Assembly: GCA_046727955.1 (NCBI GenBank)
Contig: JBKPDO010000104.1
Coordinates: 1-11,503, forward strand
DNA length: 11,503 nucleotides
Direction: 5' to 3'
Origin: DASVXQ01 sp046727955
GTDB taxonomy: Bacteria; Actinomycetota; CALGFH01
The stretch's first letter is position 1. Each line of letters starts with the position of its first letter. The translations under genes and the position numbers were made by a program. The notes under the pieces are model-generated. The model made no database searches and had not been told where the DNA came from. It saw nothing but the letters and a program-made list of their open reading frames with translations. Below are positions 6,499 through 11,503 of this stretch, one piece after another.

Positions 6499-7227
6499 TC
6501 AGCGGTAGAGCGTCACGGGCATGCCGATGCGCAGCAGCCCCCACAGGCGGTTCATGGCCGGGATGGTCACCCGCACGCAGCCGTGGCTGGCCGGGTAGGT
6601 CGGCACCGACGTGGAGCCGTGGACAGCGTAGCCGCGGTAGAAGTAGTTCGGCCGCCACATCAGGCCCAAGGGGCTCTGCCGCCAGCCGTCGATCCGCCGC
6701 AGGATGGAGAACCTGCCGAGTGGGGTCGGCGTGCTGGCCTTGCCGGTCGAGGCGTCCAGGATGCGCAGCACCACACCCTGACGGGCCAGGTAGACGACCT
6801 GCTTGGTCACGTTCACCTCCAGTGACGACGACGAGAGCCAGCGCCGCGGCCGCGGGATCACCGGGTAGGCCAGCGCGGCCCAGGTCCGCGGCCCCACGAT
6901 CCCGTCGCGGGTCAGGCCGTTGACCTTCTGGAACGCGACCACGCCATGGTAGGTCTGGGGACCGAAGCTGCCGTCGATCGGGCCGACGTCGTAGTGGAGC
7001 GTGGCGAGCCGGCGTTGCAGCTGGACCACGGCGGGGCCCTGGGAGCCCAGCCGCAGCACCGGCTGGCTGACCGCCGTCATCGCCGGCGCCGGCGCGGCGG
7101 CGACGGCGGTGCCGGGCGCCAGGGCCAGGCCGCCGGCGACGGCCAGCGCGATCATGCCCATGGCGCGGCGCATCCAACGCGGGCTAGGCCGGCCAGGCCT
7201 CCCGGGACGCAAGCTTGCCTTCCTCAT
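6499..7227 (-). CDS. Secreted L,D-transpeptidase with N-terminal peptidoglycan-binding domain
   Basis: This is an extracytoplasmic enzyme that makes 3-3 peptidoglycan cross-links or attaches proteins to peptidoglycan. 242 aa. A basic N-terminus and hydrophobic core (MIALAVAGGLALAPGTAVA, about 25-43) form a signal peptide, with cleavage likely near AVA-AAP. Residues 57-118 are a PG_binding_1 repeat (VLRLGSQGPAVVQLQRRL, then DGIVGPRTWAAL). Residues 135-241 are the YkuD catalytic domain with TPLGRFSI, VHGS (His203) and SHGCVRV with nucleophile Cys217. The ATG at 7227 is preceded by GGGAGGAG three bases upstream (core spacing 5). All key residues are intact. It is likely expressed alone. A hairpin follows the stop, and the rhomboid-like gene upstream is 329 bp away. 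Confidence 0.95.
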   Translation of the reverse strand: MRKASLRPGRPGRPSPRWMRRAMGMIALAVAGGLALAPGTAVAAAPAPAMTAVSQPVLRLGSQGPAVVQLQRRLATLHYDVGPIDGSFGPQTYHGVVAFQKVNGLTRDGIVGPRTWAALAYPVIPRPRRWLSSSSLEVNVTKQVVYLARQGVVLRILDASTGKASTPTPLGRFSILRRIDGWRQSPLGLMWRPNYFYRGYAVHGSTSVPTYPASHGCVRVTIPAMNRLWGLLRIGMPVTLYR

Positions 7228-7556
7228 CGTCTCCTCCCTTGCCTTCCCTACCGTGTGCCACGGGAAGCCCTGTGGTCAATAAGGAGACGCACAACAGGAT
7301 GGCGAGGTCAGGTCGCCGGGGGGACGAATCGATCACGAGAGGATCTCGACTCCCACAGCTACCACGGCTACCACGGCTGCGGCGGACCATTTGCTCCTAT
7401 GGAGGCTCCTAGCGCCTGATGAGTGAGTTTGCCTGTCCATTACGTATGGACTCTAGTGCGCTGCATGGGGGAGGCTTGGTCCTGGCTCGTTCGAGCCCGT
7501 GGGCCGTCCAGCGAATCGAGATCTGCCATGTCCGATGCCGAAAGCGGCGTGGCCCC
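7228..7556. other. Intergenic leader between rhomboid-like gene and L,D-transpeptidase
   Basis: This 329-bp stretch has no gene. It holds the ribosome binding site (7231-7238) and presumably the promoter of the L,D-transpeptidase. A short tandem repeat, CTACCACGG twice followed by a degenerate copy, lies at about 7359-7383. CTCC-TAT-GGAG is a small dyad near 7395-7405. No known actinobacterial riboswitch consensus, such as the c-di-AMP element often upstream of wall-remodelling genes, was recognised. Confidence 0.45.
7484..7497 (-). terminator. Hairpin downstream of the rhomboid-like gene
   Basis: GGCTCGTTCGAGCC folds into a perfect short stem about 60 bp after the stop codon. There is no T-run, so it is a weak terminator candidate. 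Confidence 0.25.
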
Positions 7557-8357
7557 TCATCGACGCCGCCGGGAAGCCCCTGACCCAAAACCGAAGGCAG
7601 CCTGGGAAGGCAGGCCGGAACGACCGCCGCGGCCGGAGAGCGCCACTGTGGCGAGCGCGCCGACCACGACGGCGGCCAGGTGCTCCACGGTGGTCAATGG
7701 CGATTGCAGGAAGCCGGCGACCAGCAGGGCGATGATCAGGCAGCCGGCCAAGGGGAGCGAGCGGCTCCGGACGGCGAGCCCGGCGGTTGCCGCCGCGATC
7801 ACCGCCGACGAGCCGACGTCCAGCCCTCCACCCCCCAGCCGGTGGCCCTGCGCCAGGCCGACGGCGGCGACCACCGCGGTCGGGACCAGATGACCCAGCG
7901 TGATGGCGGCGAGCATGCGGCCGCTGCCCATCCACGCCTCGAACGGGGCGGTGACCAGCACGGTAGCGGCGACCGTCCAGACGACCTCGTACCAGTTCTG
8001 GAGCAGGAACGCGCTGGCGACCATTCGGGTCGTGTCGCCGAGGCTCGGCTGCCAGCCCTGGTAGGCGCAGCAGGCGGCCGCCAGTCGGTGCCCCGCTCCC
8101 GGGGTGTCCCATGCGAAAGTCACCAGCAGGCATGCCACCAGGAAGCCCACGGCGACCGGCGCGGCGCGAAGCGGCCCTCGGCGGGCGGCGAGCTGGCGCA
8201 GGGGCTGCCAATAGGCGAACGACCAGGAAAAGAATCGTCGAAAAGTCGTTCGCGCCCCCTCGCATGGCTGGCTGCAGCCATTCTGCCGTGAGAGTGTGGT
8301 GAGAACGTTGATTGTCAGGGATCGAGCACGGTCGCGAGGTAGGCTAACCAGCGTCAC
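7557..8357 (-). CDS. Rhomboid-like (Rhomboid_2-type) membrane protein
   Basis: This is a 266-aa protein with about six hydrophobic segments, the first around 66-83, then about 124-140, 147-168, 184-197, 203-217 and 227-240. Features resembling the actinobacterial rhomboid-like group are an early FLLQNWYEVVWT region, FEAWMGSGRMLA, GHLVPT (His156), GGLDVGSSAV (Ser183/Ser184) and TTVEHLAAVVVGAL (His226). A GxS serine and a later helix histidine would allow an intramembrane protease dyad, but activity is not proven, and many members of this group are of unknown function. The GTG at 8357 is the first start codon in the open frame; only a poorly spaced GAGGG precedes it. The N-terminal ~60 residues are hydrophilic and a shorter form is possible. 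It is divergent from the XRE regulator at 8459 with a 101-bp shared promoter region. Confidence 0.72.
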   Translation of the reverse strand: MTLVSLPRDRARSLTINVLTTLSRQNGCSQPCEGARTTFRRFFSWSFAYWQPLRQLAARRGPLRAAPVAVGFLVACLLVTFAWDTPGAGHRLAAACCAYQGWQPSLGDTTRMVASAFLLQNWYEVVWTVAATVLVTAPFEAWMGSGRMLAAITLGHLVPTAVVAAVGLAQGHRLGGGGLDVGSSAVIAAATAGLAVRSRSLPLAGCLIIALLVAGFLQSPLTTVEHLAAVVVGALATVALSGRGGRSGLPSQAAFGFGSGASRRRR

Positions 8358-8458
8358 CCTCTATCTCGTCTTCAAGCACCGAGGCTGGCTCTAACAAGCC
8401 TTGGCGGGCATGGGAAACTGTGCGCTGACGTTCCGGGAGGCGAGGTGAGGTAGAGGAC
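8358..8458. promoter_or_regulatory. Divergent promoter region
   Basis: 101 bp separate the starts of the rhomboid-like gene (minus) and the XRE-DUF5753 gene (plus), so both promoters must lie here or within the first codons. The end nearest the XRE gene is GAGG-rich (GAGGCGAGGTGAGGTAGAGG, 8437-8456) and includes its ribosome binding site. No clear sigma-70 hexamers were identified. Confidence 0.4.
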
Positions 8459-9331
8459 GTGAGCGAGGCGCCACAGTCACACGGGCCGACCGTCCGGCGC
8501 ATGCTGGTCGGCTCCCAGCTGCGGCGGCTGCGCCTCGAGAAGGGCCTCACCCGGGAGGAGGCCGGCGAGGCGATCCGGGCGTCGGAGTGGAAGATCCACC
8601 GGCTCGAGAACGGCCAGGTCGGCTTCAAGGAACGCGACGTCGCCGACCTGCTGGCCCTGTACGGGATCACCGATGCCGGCGAGGTTGCCTCGCTGGTGAC
8701 CATGGCCATGGAGGCCAACGAGCCCGGCTGGTGGCATCGCTTCGGCGACATGCTGCCACAGTGGTTCCGTACCTACGTGGACCTGGAGCAGGCCGCCTCG
8801 CTCATCCGCACCTACGAGGGCCAGTTCGTCCCCGGGCTGCTGCAGACCGAGGACTACGTCCGCGCGATGGTCAGCGGGGCGCTGGAGGAGTCGCCGGAGG
8901 AGGCTGAGCGTCGGGTCGCGCTGCGCATGCAGCGGCAGGAGCTCATGGACCAGCCGGGCTCGCCGCGGCTGTGGGCGGTGGTCGACGAGGCGGCGCTGTG
9001 GCGGCCGGTCGGTGGGCCGAAGGTGATGCGCGCCCAGATCGACCGGCTCATCGAAGCCACCTCGATGGCCAACGTGATCCTGCAGGTGCTGCCGTTCAGC
9101 GCTGGGGCGCACCCAGCCATGGTCGGCGCGTTCAGCATCCTGCGGTTCGCCGACGCCGAGCTGCCGGACGTGGTCTACCTGGAGCACCTGACGAACGCCG
9201 CGTACCTGGACAAGCACGAGGACGTGGCGCAGTACCTCCACGTCATGGAGATGATCTGCGTCAGCGCCGCGCAGCCGCGCCAGACGGCGGCGATCCTCAC
9301 CACGATCGCGAAACAGCTTGCGGATGCCTAG
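8459..9331 (+). CDS. XRE-family helix-turn-helix regulator with DUF5753 domain
   Basis: This is a 290-aa cytosolic DNA-binding regulator of the type abundant in streptomycetes and relatives (WhiJ-like proteins, often involved in development or secondary metabolism). The helix-turn-helix covers about residues 18-72: LRRLRLEKGLTREEAGEAIR, then ASEWKIHRLENGQ as recognition helix. The DUF5753 domain covers about 105-285, with the hallmark SLIRTYEGQFVPGLLQTEDY (114-133). GTG 8459 is preceded by GAGGTAGAGGAC. The internal ATG at codon 15 would cut very close to the first helix and is less likely. Such genes are often next to a small DUF397 protein, but the 136-bp downstream gap is too small for one, and a PF04672 methyltransferase follows. 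The stop codon lies within the terminator stem. Confidence 0.94.
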   Translation: MSEAPQSHGPTVRRMLVGSQLRRLRLEKGLTREEAGEAIRASEWKIHRLENGQVGFKERDVADLLALYGITDAGEVASLVTMAMEANEPGWWHRFGDMLPQWFRTYVDLEQAASLIRTYEGQFVPGLLQTEDYVRAMVSGALEESPEEAERRVALRMQRQELMDQPGSPRLWAVVDEAALWRPVGGPKVMRAQIDRLIEATSMANVILQVLPFSAGAHPAMVGAFSILRFADAELPDVVYLEHLTNAAYLDKHEDVAQYLHVMEMICVSAAQPRQTAAILTTIAKQLADA

Positions 9332-9349
9332 CCCGCCTCGGCGGGCTAG
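9328..9349 (+). terminator. Hairpin overlapping the XRE stop codon
   Basis: CTAGCCCGCC, the two bases TC, and GGCGGGCTAG form a perfect 10-bp inverted repeat (9 bp with a tetraloop in practice). The TAG stop at 9329-9331 is part of the stem. It is followed by TTGTCAACAAA, with no real T-run. A Rho-independent terminator of the high-GC type is likely. Confidence 0.7.
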
Positions 9350-9369
9350 TTGTCAACAAACGAGTCAAG

Positions 9370-9441
9370 TGTCGAGGGCGGAGCCCTCACCGCTTTGGGG
9401 TATGCGGGGGGCCTGGGCCCCCCGCAGCTAGGCCCTCGACA
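9370..9441 (+). ncRNA. Nested, alternative-folding leader before the methyltransferase
   Basis: An outer perfect 10-bp inverted repeat (TGTCGAGGGC 9370-9379, GCCCTCGACA 9432-9441) encloses a second perfect 10-bp repeat (GCGGGGGGCC 9404-9413, GGCCCCCCGC 9416-9425). The GAGGGC of the outer left arm can instead pair with an adjacent GCCCTC (9374-9379 with 9383-9388, loop GGA). The outer helix and the small hairpin are therefore mutually exclusive. The element ends 15 nt before the ribosome binding site (GAAGGGA, 9457-9463). An attenuator or other regulatory RNA, or simply a terminator, would fit. It matches no riboswitch consensus I know. Confidence 0.5.
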
Positions 9442-9467
9442 GACATCCGATCACGCGAAGGGACACC

Positions 9468-10262
9468 ATGAGCGACCAGAGCGTTGCGCCTGTGGGGTTT
9501 GACACCAGTGTGGCGCATCCCGCCCGGATGTATGACTACTTCCTGGGCGGCAAGGACAACTTCCCTGCCGACCGCGCCGCGGCCGACCAGCTGCTCGCCG
9601 CCGCCCCTCAGACGCGGGTCGGCGCCCGTGAGAACCGGGCGTTCCTGCAACGGGCCATACGCTTCCTGGCCTGCGAGGCCGGCATCCGCCAGTTCCTCGA
9701 CATCGGCACCGGCCTGCCGACCCAGGGCAACGTCCACGAGATCGCCCAGCAGGTGACCCCGGACGCGCGGGTGGTCTATGTCGACAACGACCCGATCGTG
9801 CACGTGCACGCCAACGCGCTGCTGGCGGGCGACAACACGGCCGCCATCCTGGCGGACCTTCGCGAGCCCGAGACGATCCTGGGCAGCCCCAAGGTCCGGG
9901 GGCTGCTCGACTTCGACGAGCCGATGGCCGTCCTGCTGGTGGCCATTCTGCACTTCATCCGCGACGAGGAGGACCCGGCCGGGATTGTGACCCGGCTGCT
10001 GGACGCCATCGCGCCTGACAGCTACCTGGTCCTCTCCCATGGCACCGGAGACCTCGACCTGGAGCTGTCAGCCAAGGCCACGCGCGTGTACGAGCGCGCC
10101 TCGGCGCCTCTGGTGCTGCGGAGCCTGGCGGATATCGCGAAGTTCTTCAACGGGCTCGAGCTGGTGGATCCTGGTCTGGTGCAACTGTCGCTGTGGCGGC
10201 CGGACGGCGAGCTTCCCAGCGCCAGAGGGCTGTTCGGCGGCGTCGGCCGCAAGCCCCGCTAG
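9468..10262 (+). CDS. S-adenosyl-L-methionine-dependent methyltransferase (PF04672 type)
   Basis: This is a 264-aa cytosolic Rossmann-fold enzyme of the actinobacterial PF04672 (formerly DUF574) group. The methyl acceptor is unknown. The family signature HPARMYDYFLGGKDNFPAD (17-35) is present, followed by the SAM loop FLDIGTGLPT (76-85), the acidic strand end VYVDNDP (103-109), ADLREP (129-134) and the C-terminal ELVDPGLVQLSLWRP, all standard. Length is normal and the frame intact. The ATG at 9468 has GAAGGGA 4 nt upstream. These genes frequently neighbour XRE-DUF5753 regulators in actinomycetes, as here. A structured leader lies between the two genes, so it may be expressed separately from the regulator. 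Its stop codon TAG (10260-10262) shares bases with the stop of the convergent glucosidase remnant. Confidence 0.95.
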   Translation: MSDQSVAPVGFDTSVAHPARMYDYFLGGKDNFPADRAAADQLLAAAPQTRVGARENRAFLQRAIRFLACEAGIRQFLDIGTGLPTQGNVHEIAQQVTPDARVVYVDNDPIVHVHANALLAGDNTAAILADLREPETILGSPKVRGLLDFDEPMAVLLVAILHFIRDEEDPAGIVTRLLDAIAPDSYLVLSHGTGDLDLELSAKATRVYERASAPLVLRSLADIAKFFNGLELVDPGLVQLSLWRPDGELPSARGLFGGVGRKPR

Positions 10263-10974
10263 CGGCCCACCTCCAGACCGCCTCGCTGGATGACGTCGCG
10301 GTACCAGTGGGCGCTGTCCTTGAGGAGCCGCCGCTGCGTGGGGTAGTCGACGTAGACGAGGCCGAAGCGCTTCGAATAGCCCTCCGCCCACTCGAAGTTG
10401 TCCAGCAGCGACCAGACGAAATAGCCGATGAGGTCGACGCCGTGCGCCGGGGCCTGGTGGGCGGCGCGGAAGTGCTCCTGTAGGTAGCGCACGCGCTCGC
10501 CGTCGTGCACGCGCCCCTCTGGGTCGGCGTAGTCGTCGAAGGCGGCGCCGTTCTCGGTTACCGCCAGTGGGACCGGCGGGTGGAGCGGTGCAGCCACAGC
10601 AGCAGGTCCAGCAGGCCGCCGGCGTCGACCGACCAGCCGTTGGCGGTGCGCGGCCCGTCCCGCGGGACGAACAGCACGTCCTCGGCGGTGGGATATTCGG
10701 TGGCCCCGGGTCAGCTCCGGGGTCGGCTCCGGGGTCAGCCCCGGGGTCAGCCGCCTGGCCCGCCGGCCCCGCCGCTACCACGTGCCGCTGGTAGTAATTG
10801 ACCCCGAGGACGTCGATCGGGGTGCCGATGACCGCCTCGTCCCCCGGATGGATGTGATCGAGCGCCGCCAGCGGCTCGTACTGCCCGAGGACGTCCGCGG
10901 GATAGCCGTCGCGCAGCACGGGATCGAGGAACAGGCGATTCTGCGTCCCGTCGATGCGACGCGCCGCCCGACTG
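10259..10974 (-). pseudogene. Family 1 glycoside hydrolase (beta-glucosidase-like), truncated and frameshifted
   Basis: GH1 enzymes (about 450 aa) hydrolyse beta-glucosides. Only the later half is present: RRIDGTQNRLFLDPVL, GYPADVLGQYEPL, IDVLGVNYYQRHVVAAG, then EYPTAEDVLFVPRDGPRTANG, GLLDLLLWLHRS, the catalytic nucleophile motif LAVTENGAAFDDYAD, and the C-terminal YFVWSLLDNFEWAEGYSKRFG. The general acid/base (NEP) half is gone. Two frame breaks occur. One is in a 12-bp repeat near 10704-10710 (three Gs on the plus strand where sister repeats have four). The other is near 10583-10590, between HRS and PPVPLAV (one base short; CCC for CC would fix it). The 5' end is joined in frame to a sugar permease fragment. 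It cannot encode an active enzyme. The stop at 10259-10261 overlaps that of the methyltransferase. Confidence 0.9.
10704..10750. repeat. Four tandem ~12-bp repeats within the glucosidase remnant
   Basis: The units are CCCCGGGTCAG (11 bp), CTCCGGGGTCGG, CTCCGGGGTCAG and CCCCGGGGTCAG. On the minus strand they encode (Ala-Asp-Pro-Gly)n, a low-complexity loop after the GH1 VNYY strand. The first unit lacks one G, which causes a frameshift. Confidence 0.85.
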
Positions 10975-10980
10975 CAGTCG
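10969..10980. repeat. 12-bp perfect palindrome at the permease-glucosidase joint
   Basis: CGACTGCAGTCG is self-complementary and lies exactly where homology to the permease (SPID) ends and homology to the glucosidase (RRIDG) begins. It may mark the recombination or deletion point. Confidence 0.6.
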
Positions 10981-11321
10981 ATCGGGCTGATGCCCGCGAA
11001 GTGCAGCAGCCAGTTGACCAGACCGAAATTGCGCCCGAAGAGCTGCGCGAAGATGATCGCGACGGCCACCACCGAGGTGACGTTGGGCGCCAGGATCCCG
11101 ACCCGGAACATCGTCCTGAAGCGCAGCCGCCGGTTGAGCACGTGTGCCAGGCCCAGCGCCGCGAGCAGTTGCGGCACGGTGGACAGGACCCAGATGCTGC
11201 CGGTGTTGCGCAGCGCGTTCCAGAAGTACGGGTCGGCCAGCAGCTTGGTGTAGTTGCGGAAGCCGATCCAGTCGTGCGTGGTGGCGCCGAGCTCCCAGTG
11301 GTTGAGCGAGACATAGGAGGA
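10975..11321 (-). pseudogene. Sugar ABC transporter permease (MalF type), internal fragment
   Basis: MalF-type permeases are about 300-aa inner-membrane subunits of carbohydrate ABC importers. About 115 residues corresponding to the first third after TM1 are present: SYVSLNHWELG, WIGFRNYTKLLADPYFWNAL, a helix WVLSTVPQLLAALGLAHVL, NRRLRFRTMFRVGILAPNVT, VVAVAIIFAQLFGRNFGLVNWLL and FAGISPID. The first transmembrane helix is missing: the frame opens at a TGA at 11331-11333, inside the operator-like dyad of the xylulokinase. The distal two-thirds, including the EAA loop that contacts the ATPase, is also missing. The 3' side runs in frame into the glucosidase. It was probably part of a beta-glucoside or xyloside import operon, now deleted. 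It is not functional as a permease. Confidence 0.85.
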
Positions 11322-11323
11322 TG

Positions 11324-11343
11324 TTTGAGTTCATTAACTGAAA
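11324..11343. promoter_or_regulatory. 20-bp dyad, candidate repressor operator of the xylulokinase
   Basis: TTTGAGTTCATTAACTGAAA has 8 of 10 self-complementary pairs (TTnAGTTnATnAACTnAA pattern) and sits in the only AT-rich patch of the window, 33 bp before the start of the kinase. AGTT/AACT half-sites are reminiscent of ROK/XylR-type operators, which is an inference from memory. Confidence 0.55.
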
Positions 11344-11363
11344 TAAAATACGGGTCCCCGAGC

Positions 11364-11369
11364 AAGGAG
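11364..11369 (+). promoter_or_regulatory. Ribosome binding site of the xylulokinase
   Basis: AAGGAG lies 6 nt before ATG 11376, a strong site that fixes the start. Confidence 0.65.
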
Positions 11370-11375
11370 CCGCCA

Positions 11376-11503
11376 ATGCCGATCGTCGCGGGCGTCGACT
11401 GCTCGACGCAGTCCACCAAGGTCGTCGCCTGCGACGCCGACACCGGCGAGGTGCTGGCGGAGCGGTCGGCGCCCCACCCCGAGGGCACAGAGGTCGACCC
11501 GGA
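11376..11503 (+). CDS. xylB: Xylulokinase, FGGY family (5' part; 3' end outside window)
   Basis: The enzyme phosphorylates D-xylulose to xylulose 5-phosphate, feeding the pentose phosphate pathway. Only 42 codons are visible: IVAGVDCSTQSTKVVACD is the phosphate-1 strand-turn of the FGGY/ASKHA fold. It is followed by TGEVLAERSAPHPEGTEVDP, matching xylulokinase N-termini (Gly-Val-Asp-Cys-Ser-Thr-Gln-Ser-Thr-Lys and a later Val-Asp-Pro). A strong ribosome binding site and an AT-rich operator-like dyad precede it. The neighbouring broken glucosidase and permease suggest a former xyloside or beta-glucoside locus. Another FGGY sugar kinase is possible, but the Cys-Ser-Thr-Gln-Ser-Thr turn favours xylulokinase. 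Confidence 0.85.
   Translation, partial: MPIVAGVDCSTQSTKVVACDADTGEVLAERSAPHPEGTEVDP

Noticed and set aside
7357..7385. Tandem CTACCACGG repeat as a possible CRISPR or coding Tyr-His-Gly repeat
   Set aside because: There are only two good copies plus one degenerate copy, no spacers, and no gene start or ribosome binding site around it.
7228..7420. c-di-AMP riboswitch upstream of the L,D-transpeptidase
   Set aside because: Such elements are known before wall-remodelling genes in actinobacteria, but the conserved blocks I know are not present here.
7484..7497. GGCTCGTTCGAGCC as the T-arm of a tRNA
   Set aside because: There is no acceptor, D or anticodon arm at the right distances on either strand. 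It is kept only as a weak terminator hairpin.
7453..8265. 270-aa minus-strand open frame overlapping the rhomboid-like gene
   Set aside because: It is an Arg/Gly/Ala-rich alternative frame. The 8357-7557 frame has the ordered hydrophobic segments and conserved residues.
8477..9241. 254-aa minus-strand open frame antisense to the XRE regulator
   Set aside because: The plus strand has both a clear helix-turn-helix and a DUF5753 signature. The antisense product has no motif.
9332..9467. Small DUF397 gene between the XRE regulator and the methyltransferase
   Set aside because: The gap is 136 bp and filled with inverted repeats. No frame shows a DUF397-like sequence with a start and ribosome binding site.

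Overview
The window is high-GC DNA with GTG and TTG starts, strong purine-rich ribosome binding sites and families concentrated in Actinomycetota: an XRE-DUF5753 regulator, a PF04672 S-adenosyl methyltransferase, a Rhomboid_2-like membrane protein and a COG4280-type membrane protein. An actinobacterium of the Streptosporangiales/Streptomycetales/Frankiales type is the best reading. The genus cannot be told from the sequence. No tRNA, rRNA, CRISPR array or intact mobile element was seen.

Layout. 1-1372 (minus): nearly complete group II PLP-dependent decarboxylase running off the left edge. 1711-2303 (plus): RibD/DHFR-like reductase broken by three frame changes. 2304-2897: no recognisable gene. 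2898-3500 (minus): C-terminal catalytic part of a proline dehydrogenase. 3540-5056 (plus): TetR regulator followed by an alpha/beta hydrolase with one frame break in a G run. A 14-bp sequence recurs in inverted orientation upstream of the tetR start and inside the first codons of the hydrolase, so it is a likely operator pair. 5094-5393: orphan piece of an IclR effector domain. 6353-5407 (minus): COG4280-like duplicated membrane protein translationally coupled to a 66-aa membrane protein. 7227-6499 (minus): secreted L,D-transpeptidase. 8357-7557 (minus): rhomboid-like membrane protein, divergent from 8459-9331 XRE-DUF5753. A hairpin terminator and a nested, mutually exclusive RNA fold (9370-9441) separate the regulator from the methyltransferase (9468-10262).

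The right end (10259-11503) is a scrambled sugar-use locus. A sugar ABC permease fragment is joined in frame to a family 1 beta-glucosidase fragment at a 12-bp palindrome, and the glucosidase carries two further frame breaks. An apparently intact xylulokinase starts at 11376 on the plus strand behind a 20-bp dyad operator candidate.

The window mixes intact housekeeping or accessory genes with five broken or truncated genes (reductase, proline dehydrogenase, IclR, permease, glucosidase) and a frameshifted hydrolase. Nearly all single-base breaks can be read as one-base changes in short homopolymers, so sequencing error must be separated from real decay. The truncations and the permease-glucosidase joint cannot be explained that way. 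No obvious new defence or biosynthetic system is visible. The most interesting items are the nested RNA element before the methyltransferase, the paired TetR operators, and the duplicated ExxE membrane protein with its small partner.
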